From: Streptomyces sp. HUAS MG91
GTDB taxonomy: Bacteria; Actinomycetota; Actinomycetes; Streptomycetales; Streptomycetaceae
DNA: 64,000 nucleotides
Direction: 5' to 3'
Assembly: GCF_040529335.1 (NCBI RefSeq)
Contig: NZ_CP159534.1
Coordinates: forward strand, 8,060,001 to 8,124,000
The translations under genes and the position numbers were made by a program. The notes beneath the pieces are model-generated. The model made no database searches. It was not told where the DNA came from and was given only the letters and a program-made list of their open reading frames with translations. Below, in pieces: positions 19,825 through 28,918 of this stretch. How positions within the stretch are numbered: position 1 is the first letter of the stretch; the number at the start of each line of letters is the position of its first letter.

Positions 19825-20615
19825 AGGTCGTTCTCTTCTGCGGCGGTTACGGGATGCGGATGCGCAGCGGCGCCACCGACGACGTCCCCAAGCCGATGGC
19901 GATGGTCGGACCCCGGCCGCTGATCTGGCACGTCATGCGCTACTACGCGCACTTCGGCCACACCGAGTTCATCCTGTGCCTGGGCTACGGCGCCCACCAC
20001 ATCAAGGAGTTCTTCCTCAACTACGAGGAGACGACGTCCAACGACTTCGTGCTCCGCGGCGGCCGAACCGAGCTGCTGTCCACCGACATCTCCGACTGGA
20101 CGATCACCTTCGCCCAGACCGGCATCGAGTCGCCCATCGGTGAGCGGCTGCGCCGGGTGCGCCACCACCTCGACGGTGACGAGATGTTCCTCGCCAACTA
20201 CGCCGACGTGCTCACTGACGCCCCGCTGCCGGAGATGATCGACCGGTTCGCCGAGCGCGACGCGGGCGCCTCCATGATGGTCGTGCCGCCCCAGTCCTCC
20301 TTCCACTGCGTGGAGCTGGCCGAGGACGGCCTCGTCGGCGGCATCACCGCGGTGAGCGACATGCCGCTGTGGGAGAACGGCGGCTACTTCGTGCTCCGCC
20401 AGGAGGTCTTCGACCACATACCGGAGAACGGCGACCTCGTCGCCGACGGCTGCGGAGCGCTCGCCAAGCAGGGACGGCTCGTGGCGCACCGGCACCGCGG
20501 CTTCTGGAAGCCGACCGACACGGTCAAGGAGCGCGCCGCCCTCGACGCCGCCTACGCGCGGGGCGACCGCCCCTGGGCCGTGTGGGAGCAGGACACCGCG
20601 GGGGTACGCGCGTGA
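19821..20615 (+). CDS. Glucose-1-phosphate cytidylyltransferase-like nucleotidyltransferase
   Basis: 264 residues, the usual RfbF length. The N-terminal nucleotide-binding loop FCGGYGMRMRSG is followed by VPKPMAMVGPRPLIWHVM, then FILCLGYGAHHIKEFF. FLANYADVLTD carries the metal-binding acidic residue and YFVLRQEVFDHI lies near the end. It should make CDP-glucose or a related NDP-sugar from the sugar-1-phosphate. A clear CDP-glucose 4,6-dehydratase is not obvious in the cluster, so the later step may be done by the epimerase gene downstream or elsewhere. It overlaps both neighbours by four bases. Confidence 0.85.
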   Translation: MKVVLFCGGYGMRMRSGATDDVPKPMAMVGPRPLIWHVMRYYAHFGHTEFILCLGYGAHHIKEFFLNYEETTSNDFVLRGGRTELLSTDISDWTITFAQTGIESPIGERLRRVRHHLDGDEMFLANYADVLTDAPLPEMIDRFAERDAGASMMVVPPQSSFHCVELAEDGLVGGITAVSDMPLWENGGYFVLRQEVFDHIPENGDLVADGCGALAKQGRLVAHRHRGFWKPTDTVKERAALDAAYARGDRPWAVWEQDTAGVRA

Positions 20616-21259
20616 TCCGGCTCGGAGCCGGTCCCCTCGACCGGATCGTCGCCGTCGGCGCCCACTGCGACGACATCGCCATCGGCGCCGGCGGCACCCT
20701 GCTCGCGCTGTGCAGCGCGCGGCCCGGCCTGCGGGTCGACGCGCTGGTGCTCTCCGGCGGCGGCACCGACCGCGAGCAGGAGGAGCGGGCCGCGCTCGCC
20801 GCCTTCTGCCCCGGCGCCGATCTGCGGCTGACCGTCGACAAGATGCCCGACGGCCGGTTCCCTGCGCACTGGTCGGACGCCAAGGCCGCGGTCGAGGAGC
20901 TGCGCGAGCGCTCCGAACCCGACCTGGTCCTCGCCCCGCGCACCGACGACGCCCACCAGGACCACCGCGGCCTGGCACGGCTGATGACCACGGCCTTCCG
21001 CGACCACCTCGTGCTCGGCTACGAGATCGTCAAATGGGACGGCGATCTCGGCCGCCCGAACACGTACCAGCCGCTGTCGCCGGAGACCGCCGAACAGAAG
21101 ATCGCGCTGCTGCAGGAGCACTACCCCTCGCAGCGGCACCGGCCCTGGTACGACCGCGAGGCCTTCCTCGGCCTCGCCCGCATTCGCGGTATCGAATGCC
21201 ACGCGCGCTACGCCGAGGCGTTCACCGTCACCAAACTCACGCTCGACCTGGGGGATTGA
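20612..21259 (+). CDS. PIG-L/LmbE-family N-deacetylase
   Basis: 215 residues. The zinc motif AHCDD (17-21) lies in VGAHCDDIAIGAGGTLL, and the second metal-binding segment DAHQDHRG supplies His115 and His118. These enzymes remove acetyl from N-acetylglucosamine-type sugars. Here it probably exposes an amine on a nucleotide sugar or on the growing repeat. The GTG start overlaps the previous stop. Confidence 0.88.
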   Translation: MIRLGAGPLDRIVAVGAHCDDIAIGAGGTLLALCSARPGLRVDALVLSGGGTDREQEERAALAAFCPGADLRLTVDKMPDGRFPAHWSDAKAAVEELRERSEPDLVLAPRTDDAHQDHRGLARLMTTAFRDHLVLGYEIVKWDGDLGRPNTYQPLSPETAEQKIALLQEHYPSQRHRPWYDREAFLGLARIRGIECHARYAEAFTVTKLTLDLGD

Positions 21260-21262
21260 ACC

Positions 21263-22288
21263 TTGCGCGTACTGCTGACCGGACACCAGGGCTACCTGGG
21301 CACCGTGATGGCCCCGGTCCTCACGGCCGCCGGACACGACGTCGTCGGCCTCGACGCCGGACTGTTCGCCGACTGCGTCCTCGGCCCCGTGCCCGCCGAC
21401 CCGCAGGGGCACCGGGTGGACCTGCGCGACGTCACCGCCGAGCACCTGGCCGGTGTCGACGCCGTCATCCACCTGGCCGCGCTGTCCAACGACCCGCTCG
21501 GCTCCCTGGCACCCGAACTCACCTACGACATCAACCACCACGCGTCCGTACAGCTGGCCCGGCTCGCCCGCGAGGCGGGGGTGCGGCGCTTCCTGTACGC
21601 GTCGACCTGCTCCGTCTACGGCGCCGCGGGCGGTGACGGCCTGGTCGCCGAGGACGCCCCGCTGCGCCCGGTGACGCCGTACGCCGAGTCCAAGGTGCGG
21701 GTCGAGGACGACCTGCACGCGCTCGCCGACGACGACTTCACCCCGGTGTACATGCGCAACGCCACCGCGTTCGGCTACTCGCCCCGGCTGCGCGCCGACA
21801 TCGTCCTCAACAACCTGGTCGGGCACGCGCTGCTGTCCGGCGAGGTCCTCGTCCTCTCCGACGGTTCGCCCTGGCGCCCGCTGGTGCACGCCGCCGACAT
21901 CGCGCGGGCCTTCACCGCCGCGCTGACCGCGCCCCGGGAGGCGGTGCACGACCGGGCGTTCAACATCGGCACCGAGGCCAACAACGTCACCGTCGCCGAG
22001 ATCGCCGAGCAGGTCGCCAAGGCGGTCCCCGGGGTGAAGGTGCGGATCACCGGGGAACACGGCGCCGACCCGCGCTCGTACCGCGTGGACTTCTCGCGCT
22101 TCCGCGCCGCGATCCCCGGGTTCGACTGCGAGTGGACCGTCCAGCAGGGCGCCCTGGACCTGGCCGAGAAGTACCGCGAGCACGGCCTGACCCGGGAGGA
22201 CTTCGAGCAGCGCTTCACCCGGCTCGCCGTGCTACGCGCGGCGTCCGAGGCCGGCGCGGTCGACGACACCCTGCGGTGGCGCCGATGA
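21263..22288 (+). CDS. NAD-dependent epimerase/dehydratase (extended SDR)
   Basis: 341 residues. The NAD motif TGHQGYLG lies at the N-terminus, a serine in ASTCSVYG, and the catalytic Tyr/Lys in PYAESK. Nucleotide-sugar binding is suggested by RNATAFGYSPRLR and the C-terminal RSYRVDFSRF. It acts on an NDP-sugar as epimerase, dehydratase or reductase. With the cytidylyltransferase and C-methyltransferase next door, it probably belongs to the branched-sugar pathway. The TTG start lies seven bases after CTGGGGGA. It overlaps the next gene by four bases. Confidence 0.86.
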   Translation: MRVLLTGHQGYLGTVMAPVLTAAGHDVVGLDAGLFADCVLGPVPADPQGHRVDLRDVTAEHLAGVDAVIHLAALSNDPLGSLAPELTYDINHHASVQLARLAREAGVRRFLYASTCSVYGAAGGDGLVAEDAPLRPVTPYAESKVRVEDDLHALADDDFTPVYMRNATAFGYSPRLRADIVLNNLVGHALLSGEVLVLSDGSPWRPLVHAADIARAFTAALTAPREAVHDRAFNIGTEANNVTVAEIAEQVAKAVPGVKVRITGEHGADPRSYRVDFSRFRAAIPGFDCEWTVQQGALDLAEKYREHGLTREDFEQRFTRLAVLRAASEAGAVDDTLRWRR

Positions 22289-23559
22289 CCTCGCCCGGCG
22301 AGGAGATGCATGCTCTGGTGGAGCGGATGTACCCGCTCTGCCGGAGCATCACCGGCGACGGCGTGCGCGCCACCCTGGACATCGTCGGGGAGTACGTCCC
22401 GCTCCAGGTCCACGAGGTGCCCACGGGCACGCAGGTGCTCGACTGGACGGTGCCGCAGGAGTGGAACATCCGGGACGCGTACGTCGCCGACAGCTCCGGC
22501 AGGAGGGTCGTCGACTTCGCCGCGTCCAGCCTGCACGTGCTCGGCTACAGCGTCCCGGTGGCCCGGACCATGCCGCTCGCCGAACTGCGCGAACACCTGC
22601 ACACCCTGCCGGACCGGCCGAGCTGGGTCCCGTACCGCACCAGTTACTACAAGCCCGAGTGGGGGTTCTGCCTGTCCCAGGACACGCTGGACGCGCTGCC
22701 CGACGGCGACTACGAGGTGCGGATCGACTCCACGCTCGCCGACGGGCACCTCACCTACGCCGAGCACGTGGTCCCCGGCCAGGTGCCCGACGAGGTGATC
22801 GTCTCCTGCCACGTCTGCCACCCGTCGCTGGCCAACGACAACCTGGCCGGCATCGCCGTGGCGACGTTCGTGGCACGGGAGCTGGCGGAGCGGAACCCGT
22901 ACTACACCTACCGGTTCATCTACGCGCCCGGCACCATCGGAGCCATCACCTGGCTCGCCCGCAACGCCGAGCGGATCGAGCGGGTCAGGCACGGGATCGT
23001 ACTGGCCTGCGCGGGGGACAGGGGGCAGCTCACGTACAAGCAGAGCCGACGCGGCGACGCCGAGATCGACCGCGTCCTGCGGCACGTGCTGCGCACCTCC
23101 GAACGCCCGCACCAGGTCAACGAGTTCACGCCGTACGGATACGACGAGCGGCAGTACTGCTCGCCCGGGTTCGACCTCGGCGTGGGCTCGCTCACCCGCA
23201 CCCCGTACGCCGGGTATCCCGAGTACCACACCTCCGCCGACAACCCGGACTTCGTCTCCCCGGAGGCGATGACGGACACCCTCGCGGTGCTCCGCGAGGC
23301 GTTCGCCGTGCTCGACCGCAACCGTGCCTACGTCAACCTCAGCCCGTACGGGGAACCGCAGTTGGGCCGCCGCGGGCTGTACGACGCGCTCGGCGGCCGC
23401 AGCGACACCAAACAGGCGCAGATGGCCATGCTCTGGGTGCTCAACATGTCCGACGGCGAACACAGCCTGCTGGACGTCGCCGAGCGCTCCGGGCTGCCCT
23501 TCGACACCGTCGCCGCCGCGGCCGACGCCCTGCACGGCGCCGGGCTGGTCAAGCCATGA
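22285..23559 (+). CDS. DUF4910-type, M28 aminopeptidase-like protein
   Basis: 424 residues. Metallopeptidase-like features are CHVCHPSLANDNLAGI, matching the M28 His/Asp metal site, and EYHTSADNPDF, matching the late metal histidine. A C-terminal winged-helix-like region (VLNMSDGEHSLLDVAERSGL) ends the protein. Proteins of this kind occur in polysaccharide and sugar-antibiotic clusters, but their substrate is not established. A deacylase or amidase acting on an N-acylated sugar would fit the PIG-L and aminotransferase neighbours; that is inference. The gene is coupled by four-base overlaps on both sides. Confidence 0.75.
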   Translation: MTSPGEEMHALVERMYPLCRSITGDGVRATLDIVGEYVPLQVHEVPTGTQVLDWTVPQEWNIRDAYVADSSGRRVVDFAASSLHVLGYSVPVARTMPLAELREHLHTLPDRPSWVPYRTSYYKPEWGFCLSQDTLDALPDGDYEVRIDSTLADGHLTYAEHVVPGQVPDEVIVSCHVCHPSLANDNLAGIAVATFVARELAERNPYYTYRFIYAPGTIGAITWLARNAERIERVRHGIVLACAGDRGQLTYKQSRRGDAEIDRVLRHVLRTSERPHQVNEFTPYGYDERQYCSPGFDLGVGSLTRTPYAGYPEYHTSADNPDFVSPEAMTDTLAVLREAFAVLDRNRAYVNLSPYGEPQLGRRGLYDALGGRSDTKQAQMAMLWVLNMSDGEHSLLDVAERSGLPFDTVAAAADALHGAGLVKP

Positions 23560-24857
23560 CGCCGATGACCACCGAGGGGGAGAACGCGAAGACCACACCG
23601 CAACCGGCGGGTTCGGCGAAGCGGGCACTCCTGGGACGGCTGTCCTGGGGCCTCGCCGACCAGGCGGCCTCCAGCATCTCCAACTTCGTGGTCGGCATCT
23701 ACGTGGCGCGCTCGCTCGGCGTGACCGCGTTCGGCGTGTTCAGCCTCGCCTGGGTCACCTACGGAGTGGTGCTGAACATCTCGCGCGGCCTCGCCACCGA
23801 CCCGCTCGTCGTCCGCTTCAGCGGCGTGTCCGAGGACTCCTGGCGCGGGGCGGTGGCCCGCTCCACGGGCACCGCGCTCGTCGTCGGCTCCGCCATCGGC
23901 GTGGCCTGCCTGGCCGCCGGGCTCGGCCTCGGCGGCCGGGTCGGACCGGCGTTCGCCTGCCTCGGCGTCATGCTCCCCGGTCTGCTGCTGCAGGACGCCT
24001 GGCGGTACTCGTTCTTCGCCGCGGGCGTCGGACGCAAGGCGTTCCTCAACGACGTCGTGTGGGGCGTGGCCCTCGTCCCGGCCATGATCGTGGCGGCCCG
24101 CGTCGGCACGGTGGCCGCCTTCGTCCTCGCGTGGGGCGCGTCGGCCACCGTGGCGGGCGCCTACGGCTACCTCCAGTCCGGCATCCTGCCCCGGGTCGCC
24201 CGGGCCCGCGGCTGGCTGCGCGAACAGCGCGACCTCGGCTACCGCTACCTCGTCGAGAACACCTGCCTGAGCGGCGCCAGCCAGGTGCGCGCCTACGGGC
24301 TCGGAGCGATCGTCGGGGTCAGCGCGGTCGGCGCGGTACGCGGCGCGGAACTCCTGATGGGCCCGTTCCTCGCCGTCCTGATGGGCCTCTCCCTCGTCAC
24401 CGTCCCCGAGGCGGCCCGGGTACTGCGGCAGGCCCCGCAGCGCCTCTACCGGTTCTGCCTCCTCCTCGGCGGCGGGCAGGCCGCCGGAGCGCTGCTGTGG
24501 GGCTCGGCGCTGCTGCTGATGCCGGACCGGGCGGGCGAACTCGTCCTCGGCGACGTCTGGGACTCCGCCTCCCGGCTCATCGTGCCGATCACCCTCGGCG
24601 TCGCGGGCGCCGGCCTCGGCACCGGCGCGGCGGCCGGCCTCCGGGCGCTCGGCGCCGCCCGCCTCAGCCTGCGCTCCCAGCTGTTCGCCTCCGCCTGCTA
24701 CGTCGGCGGCGGACTCGGCGGAGCGGCCGCCGGCGGCACGGTCGGCTCGGCCTGGGGCGTCGCCGCGGCGACGCTGATCGGCTCCGCCGTGTGGTGGCTG
24801 TCCCTGCGGTCGGGCCTGCGCCATCACCACCCCATTCCCGAAGTGAGGACCACATGA
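23556..24857 (+). CDS. Wzx-like polysaccharide flippase (MOP superfamily)
   Basis: 433 residues with about twelve hydrophobic segments and the N-terminal pattern LSWGLADQAASSISNFVVGI found in polysaccharide exporters, followed by ARSLGVTAFGVFSLAW. It should flip undecaprenyl-linked repeats to the outer face for the Wzy-like polymerase. The first 30 residues are hydrophilic. With the Wzy-like protein at 16035 and the two Wzz-like proteins this completes a Wzx/Wzy assembly route. Confidence 0.82.
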   Translation: MTPMTTEGENAKTTPQPAGSAKRALLGRLSWGLADQAASSISNFVVGIYVARSLGVTAFGVFSLAWVTYGVVLNISRGLATDPLVVRFSGVSEDSWRGAVARSTGTALVVGSAIGVACLAAGLGLGGRVGPAFACLGVMLPGLLLQDAWRYSFFAAGVGRKAFLNDVVWGVALVPAMIVAARVGTVAAFVLAWGASATVAGAYGYLQSGILPRVARARGWLREQRDLGYRYLVENTCLSGASQVRAYGLGAIVGVSAVGAVRGAELLMGPFLAVLMGLSLVTVPEAARVLRQAPQRLYRFCLLLGGGQAAGALLWGSALLLMPDRAGELVLGDVWDSASRLIVPITLGVAGAGLGTGAAAGLRALGAARLSLRSQLFASACYVGGGLGGAAAGGTVGSAWGVAAATLIGSAVWWLSLRSGLRHHHPIPEVRTT

Positions 24858-25801
24858 CCCCCCACCCCAGGCTGAGCGTCGGCCTGCCCGTCTACAACGG
24901 CGAGGAGTATCTGGCCGAGTCCCTCGACGCCCTGCTCGGCCAGACCTACGAGGACTTCGAGCTGATCATCTCGGACAACGCCTCGACCGACGGCACCCAG
25001 GACATCTGCCGCCTGTACGCGGCCAAGGACTCCCGGATCCGCTACCAGCGGCTGCCCCGCAACGTCGGCGCCACCCCGAACCACAACCGGCTGCTCGACG
25101 AGGCGCGCGGCGAACTGTTCAAGTGGGCCTCGCACGACGACCTGTACGGCCGCGACCTGCTGCGCCTGTGCGTGGCGGCGCTCGACGAGCATCCCGACGT
25201 GATCCTCGCCCACACCGACCAGGCGGTCATCGACGGCGACGGCAGGGTGACCGTTCCCTACGACTACACGCTCGCCACCGGCTCGCCGCACGCGCCGGAG
25301 CGCTTCCGCAGCCTGCTCTTCGAACCCGGCGGCGACGACTTCTACGGCGTGATGCGCACCGACGTGCTGCGCCGCGTGAAGGCCATGGACAGCTACCACC
25401 ACGCCGACCGCACCTACGTCGCCGAGATCACCCTGCACGGCCGCTTCCACCAGGTGCCCGAACTGCTGTACTTCCGCCGCGACCACCCGGGCCGCGCCGA
25501 GCGGGCCAACCCCTCCAAGCGCTCCCGCTGCGTCAACCTCGACCCGCGCCGGGCCGGCCCGCTGCACCCGACGCCCCGGCTGCTCGCCGAATACATCTGG
25601 GGCTTCGCCTCCTCGATCCGCCGCGCCCCGCTGTCCCCGGCCGACCGGCGCGCCTGCCGCCGCCACCTGGCCGCCTGGATGACCAGCCGCGTGCGGCCCG
25701 GCGCCGGCGAACGCGTGGAGGACCGCGCCCCCGTCGACCCGGCCCATCTCACCGTCTCCGTCGACGACCTCGTCGCAGGACGCGAGGGGAAGCAGCCGTG
25801 A
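24854..25801 (+). CDS. GT2-family glycosyltransferase
   Basis: 315 residues, GT-A fold. The N-terminus LSVGLPVYNGEEYLAESLDA and the motif IISDNASTDGTQDIC are classical GT2 features. The metal-binding acidic motif is probably ASHDDLYG, and HADRTYVAEITLHG lies further on. It adds one sugar to the repeat in the cytoplasm; donor unknown. Both ends overlap neighbours by four bases. Confidence 0.88.
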   Translation: MTPHPRLSVGLPVYNGEEYLAESLDALLGQTYEDFELIISDNASTDGTQDICRLYAAKDSRIRYQRLPRNVGATPNHNRLLDEARGELFKWASHDDLYGRDLLRLCVAALDEHPDVILAHTDQAVIDGDGRVTVPYDYTLATGSPHAPERFRSLLFEPGGDDFYGVMRTDVLRRVKAMDSYHHADRTYVAEITLHGRFHQVPELLYFRRDHPGRAERANPSKRSRCVNLDPRRAGPLHPTPRLLAEYIWGFASSIRRAPLSPADRRACRRHLAAWMTSRVRPGAGERVEDRAPVDPAHLTVSVDDLVAGREGKQP

Positions 25802-27030
25802 CCACCACACCTCACAAGCCCCTGCGCGTAGGGGTGTTCGGACTGCTCGGCTCCGGCAACCTCGGCAACGACGGATCGCTCGAGGCCGTCCTCGGCTACC
25901 TCCGCACCGACCACCCCGACGCCGAGGTGGACGCGCTGTGCGGCGGCCCCGAGGCCGTGACGGAACGCTTCAGGATCCCCGCGACCCGGCTGCACTGGAA
26001 CCGCTCGGAGTACCGCACCGCCTCCCGCGCGGGATCCGTCGCGGCGAAGGGACTCGGCAAACTCGTCGACGTCTTCCGCACCGCGTCCTGGGTGCGCCGG
26101 CACGACGTGGTGATCGTCCCGGGCATGGGCGTCCTGGAGGCCACCCTCCCGCTGCGGCCGTGGGGATTCCCGTACTCCCTGTTCCTGCTCTGCGCGAGCG
26201 GCCGGCTGCTGCGCACCCCGGTCGCGCTCGTCAGCGTCGGCGCCGCCGAGATCCGCAGCCGCCCCACCCGCGCCCTGGTGCGCTGGTCCGCGCGGTGCGC
26301 CGCCTACCGCTCCTACCGGGACGCGCCGTCCCGCGACGCGATGCGGGCCATGGGCGTGGACACCGCCCGCGACGAGGTCTACCCGGATCTCGCGTTCTCC
26401 CTGCCGGCGCCACGGGCGGGCACGCCCGCCGGCCCGCCCGGCACGGTCTGCCTCGGCGTCATGGACTTCCACGGCGGCAACGACGACCGGGCCCGGGCCG
26501 ACGAGATCCACCGGCGCTACCTCGACGGCACCATCCGCTTCGTGCGCACCCTGACCGACGAGGGCCGGCCCGTCCGCATCCTCACCGGCGACCAGTGCGA
26601 CACGGCGGTGGTCGACGCGATCCTCGACGCCGTCGACTCGCCCCTGGTCAGCGCGGCCGAACCGGCCTCCCTGGCCGACCTGATGGACGAGATGGCCGCC
26701 GCCGACACCGTCGTCGCGGTCCGCTACCACAACCTGATCTGCGCCCTGAAGACCGGCGTCCCCGTCCTCGCCCTCTGCTACGCCACGAAGAGCGAGGCGC
26801 TCATGGAGCGGATGGGCCTCGGCGCGTACTGCCACCCGGCGCGCGAGGTCGACGCCGACCGGCTGCTCGAACAGTTCCGCGCACTGGAGAAGCGATCGGC
26901 GGAACTGCGGCGGACACTCATCGAGAGCAACCGCACCGCGGCGGAGCAACTCGCCGCCCAGTTCACCGCGTTGACCACCACCCTCTTCCCGGCGAACCCC
27001 CACGCCAAGGCCCTGCGGGAGACAGCATGA
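25798..27030 (+). CDS. Polysaccharide pyruvyl transferase
   Basis: 410 residues. The N-terminal GVFGLLGSGNLGNDGSLEAV and the C-terminal VAVRYHNLICALKTGVPVLAL are signatures of the family that transfers pyruvate from phosphoenolpyruvate to form ketals on sugars. This adds negative charge to the polymer. The HDVVIVPGMGVLE segment is also typical. The GTG start overlaps the preceding stop, and the end overlaps the RmlC-like gene. Confidence 0.88.
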   Translation: MTTTPHKPLRVGVFGLLGSGNLGNDGSLEAVLGYLRTDHPDAEVDALCGGPEAVTERFRIPATRLHWNRSEYRTASRAGSVAAKGLGKLVDVFRTASWVRRHDVVIVPGMGVLEATLPLRPWGFPYSLFLLCASGRLLRTPVALVSVGAAEIRSRPTRALVRWSARCAAYRSYRDAPSRDAMRAMGVDTARDEVYPDLAFSLPAPRAGTPAGPPGTVCLGVMDFHGGNDDRARADEIHRRYLDGTIRFVRTLTDEGRPVRILTGDQCDTAVVDAILDAVDSPLVSAAEPASLADLMDEMAAADTVVAVRYHNLICALKTGVPVLALCYATKSEALMERMGLGAYCHPAREVDADRLLEQFRALEKRSAELRRTLIESNRTAAEQLAAQFTALTTTLFPANPHAKALRETA

Positions 27031-27578
27031 AGGCGATCGAAGTCCCCGAGATCGACGGGGCGTTCCTGCTCGAACCGACACCGCACGCCGACGAACGCGG
27101 CTTCTTCTGCCGCACCTTCGACGCCGAGGTGATCCGCTCGGTGGGCCTCGACCCGAACGCCTTCGTGCAGGACAGCGTGTCCCGCACGGCGCGCGGCGTG
27201 GTGCGCGGCCTGCACCTGCGCTCCGGCGCCGGCGAGGCCAAGCTGGTGCGCTGCTCGCACGGGAAGATCTTCGACGTCGTCGTCGACCTGCGCCCCGCGT
27301 CGGCCACCTACCGCAACCGGGCCTTCTTCGAACTGTCCGGCGACACCCAGAAGACCCTCTACATCCCGGCGGGGTGCGCGCACGGCTTCCAGTCGCTCAC
27401 CGAGACCGCCGACACGTCGTACCGGATCGACCGCCCGCACGATCCGTCCGAGGACGTGACGATCGCCTTCGACGACCCGGAGTTCGCCATTCCATGGCCG
27501 CTGCCGGTCACATCGATGTCCCAACGGGACCGGGAGGCACCCCGCCTCGCCGAGATCCTGAAACTCCAGAGAGGATGA
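27027..27578 (+). CDS. dTDP-4-dehydrorhamnose 3,5-epimerase-like protein (RmlC family)
   Basis: 183-residue cupin, the normal RmlC length. It has ADERGFFCRTFD, QDSVSRTARGVVRGLHLR with the catalytic histidine, GKIFDVVVDLR and YIPAGCAHGFQSL. The family epimerises C3 and/or C5 of 4-keto-6-deoxy NDP-sugars. No rmlA, rmlB or rmlD is in the cluster, so it may act on the CDP-sugar branch here or draw on dTDP intermediates made elsewhere. Confidence 0.88.
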   Translation: MKAIEVPEIDGAFLLEPTPHADERGFFCRTFDAEVIRSVGLDPNAFVQDSVSRTARGVVRGLHLRSGAGEAKLVRCSHGKIFDVVVDLRPASATYRNRAFFELSGDTQKTLYIPAGCAHGFQSLTETADTSYRIDRPHDPSEDVTIAFDDPEFAIPWPLPVTSMSQRDREAPRLAEILKLQRG

Positions 27579-27585
27579 CGACGGC

Positions 27586-28911
27586 TTGCACCAAAACAAC
27601 ATGTCGCTGCCCCGATCCCTGGCGGCGAACGAACGACTGCACGAACTGATCCCCGGAGGCGCGCACACCTACGCCAAGGGCGACGACCAGTACCCCGAGG
27701 ACCTGGCCCCGGTCATCAGCCACGGGCAGGGCGCGCAGGTGTGGGACGTCGACGGCAACCGCTACGTCGAGTACGGCTCCGGCCTGCGCTCGGTCAGCCT
27801 CGGCCACGCCCATCCGAAGGTGCTGGAGGCGGTGCGCCGCGAACTGGACCGGGGGAGCAACTTCGTCCGGCCGTCCATCCTGGAGGTCGAGGCCGCCGAG
27901 CGCTTCCTCGCCACCGTGCCGACGGCCGACATGGTGAAGTTCGCGAAGAACGGCTCCGACGTGACCACCGCCGCGGTCCGCCTGGCCCGCGCCGTCACCG
28001 GGCGCGCACGGGTGGCGATCTGCGCCGACCAGCCGTTCTTCTCGGTCGACGACTGGTTCATCGGGACCACACCGATGTCCTCCGGCATCCCCGATGCGAT
28101 CAACGAACTCACCGTGACGTTCCCGTACGGAGACCTGGCCGCCACCGAAGAACTGCTGACCCGGTACCGGGACGAGATCGCCTGCCTGATCCTCGAACCC
28201 GCGGGCCACACCGAGCCGCCCGCCGGCTACCTCGCGGGCCTGCGCGAACTGGCCGACCGGTACGGCTGCCTCCTGGTGTTCGACGAGATGATCACTGGTC
28301 TGCGCTGGTCCGAGGCCGGCGCCCAGGGCCTCTACGGTGTCGTCCCCGACCTGTCCACGTTCGGCAAGGCGCTCGGCAACGGGTTCGCGGTCTCCGCGCT
28401 GGCCGGCCGCCGCGACCTGATGGAGCGCGGCGGTCTGCGGCACGCACACGAGCGGGTCTTCCTGCTGTCCACCACCCATGGCGCGGAGACACACTCCCTG
28501 GCGGCCGCGACCGCCGTCCTCACCACCTATGTGGAGGAAGGCATCACGGCCCGGCTGCACACACTCGGCGAGCGGCTGGCGGCAGGTGTGCGCGAGGCCG
28601 CGGCGACGGCGGGCGTCGCGGACCACGTCGTCGTCCGCGGCCGGGCCAGCAACCTCGTCTTCGGCACCCTCGACGAGAAACAGCGGCCCTCACAGGAGTA
28701 CCGCACGCTCTTCCTGCGGCACCTCCTCGCGGGCGGAGTGCTGGCGCCGTCGTTCGTGGTGAGCAGCGCACTCACCGACGCCGACATCGAGCAGACCGTC
28801 GACGCGGTCGGCCGGGCGTGCGAGGTGTACCGCAAGGCGCTGGACGTGGGCGACCCCGCTCCCTGGCTCGGCGGGCGGCCGGTCAAGCCCGTCTTCCGCA
28901 GCCTGGCGTGA
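27586..28911 (+). CDS. Class III aminotransferase, glutamate-1-semialdehyde aminomutase-like
   Basis: 441 residues. PLP-fold motifs are IPGGAHTYAKGDDQYP at the N-terminus, MVKFAKNGSDVTTAAVRLAR, LLVFDEMITGLRWSE and the PLP lysine Lys261 in TFGKALGNGF. In this setting it more likely aminates a sugar or sugar-like ketone, or makes an amino-acid substituent, than acts in haem synthesis. The TTG start is preferred because AGAGAGGA ends ten bases upstream; an ATG five codons later is too far from it. Last gene of the cluster, converging on the PAP2 gene with 7 bases between the stops. Confidence 0.88.
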   Translation: MHQNNMSLPRSLAANERLHELIPGGAHTYAKGDDQYPEDLAPVISHGQGAQVWDVDGNRYVEYGSGLRSVSLGHAHPKVLEAVRRELDRGSNFVRPSILEVEAAERFLATVPTADMVKFAKNGSDVTTAAVRLARAVTGRARVAICADQPFFSVDDWFIGTTPMSSGIPDAINELTVTFPYGDLAATEELLTRYRDEIACLILEPAGHTEPPAGYLAGLRELADRYGCLLVFDEMITGLRWSEAGAQGLYGVVPDLSTFGKALGNGFAVSALAGRRDLMERGGLRHAHERVFLLSTTHGAETHSLAAATAVLTTYVEEGITARLHTLGERLAAGVREAAATAGVADHVVVRGRASNLVFGTLDEKQRPSQEYRTLFLRHLLAGGVLAPSFVVSSALTDADIEQTVDAVGRACEVYRKALDVGDPAPWLGGRPVKPVFRSLA

Positions 28912-28918
28912 CGGGACG

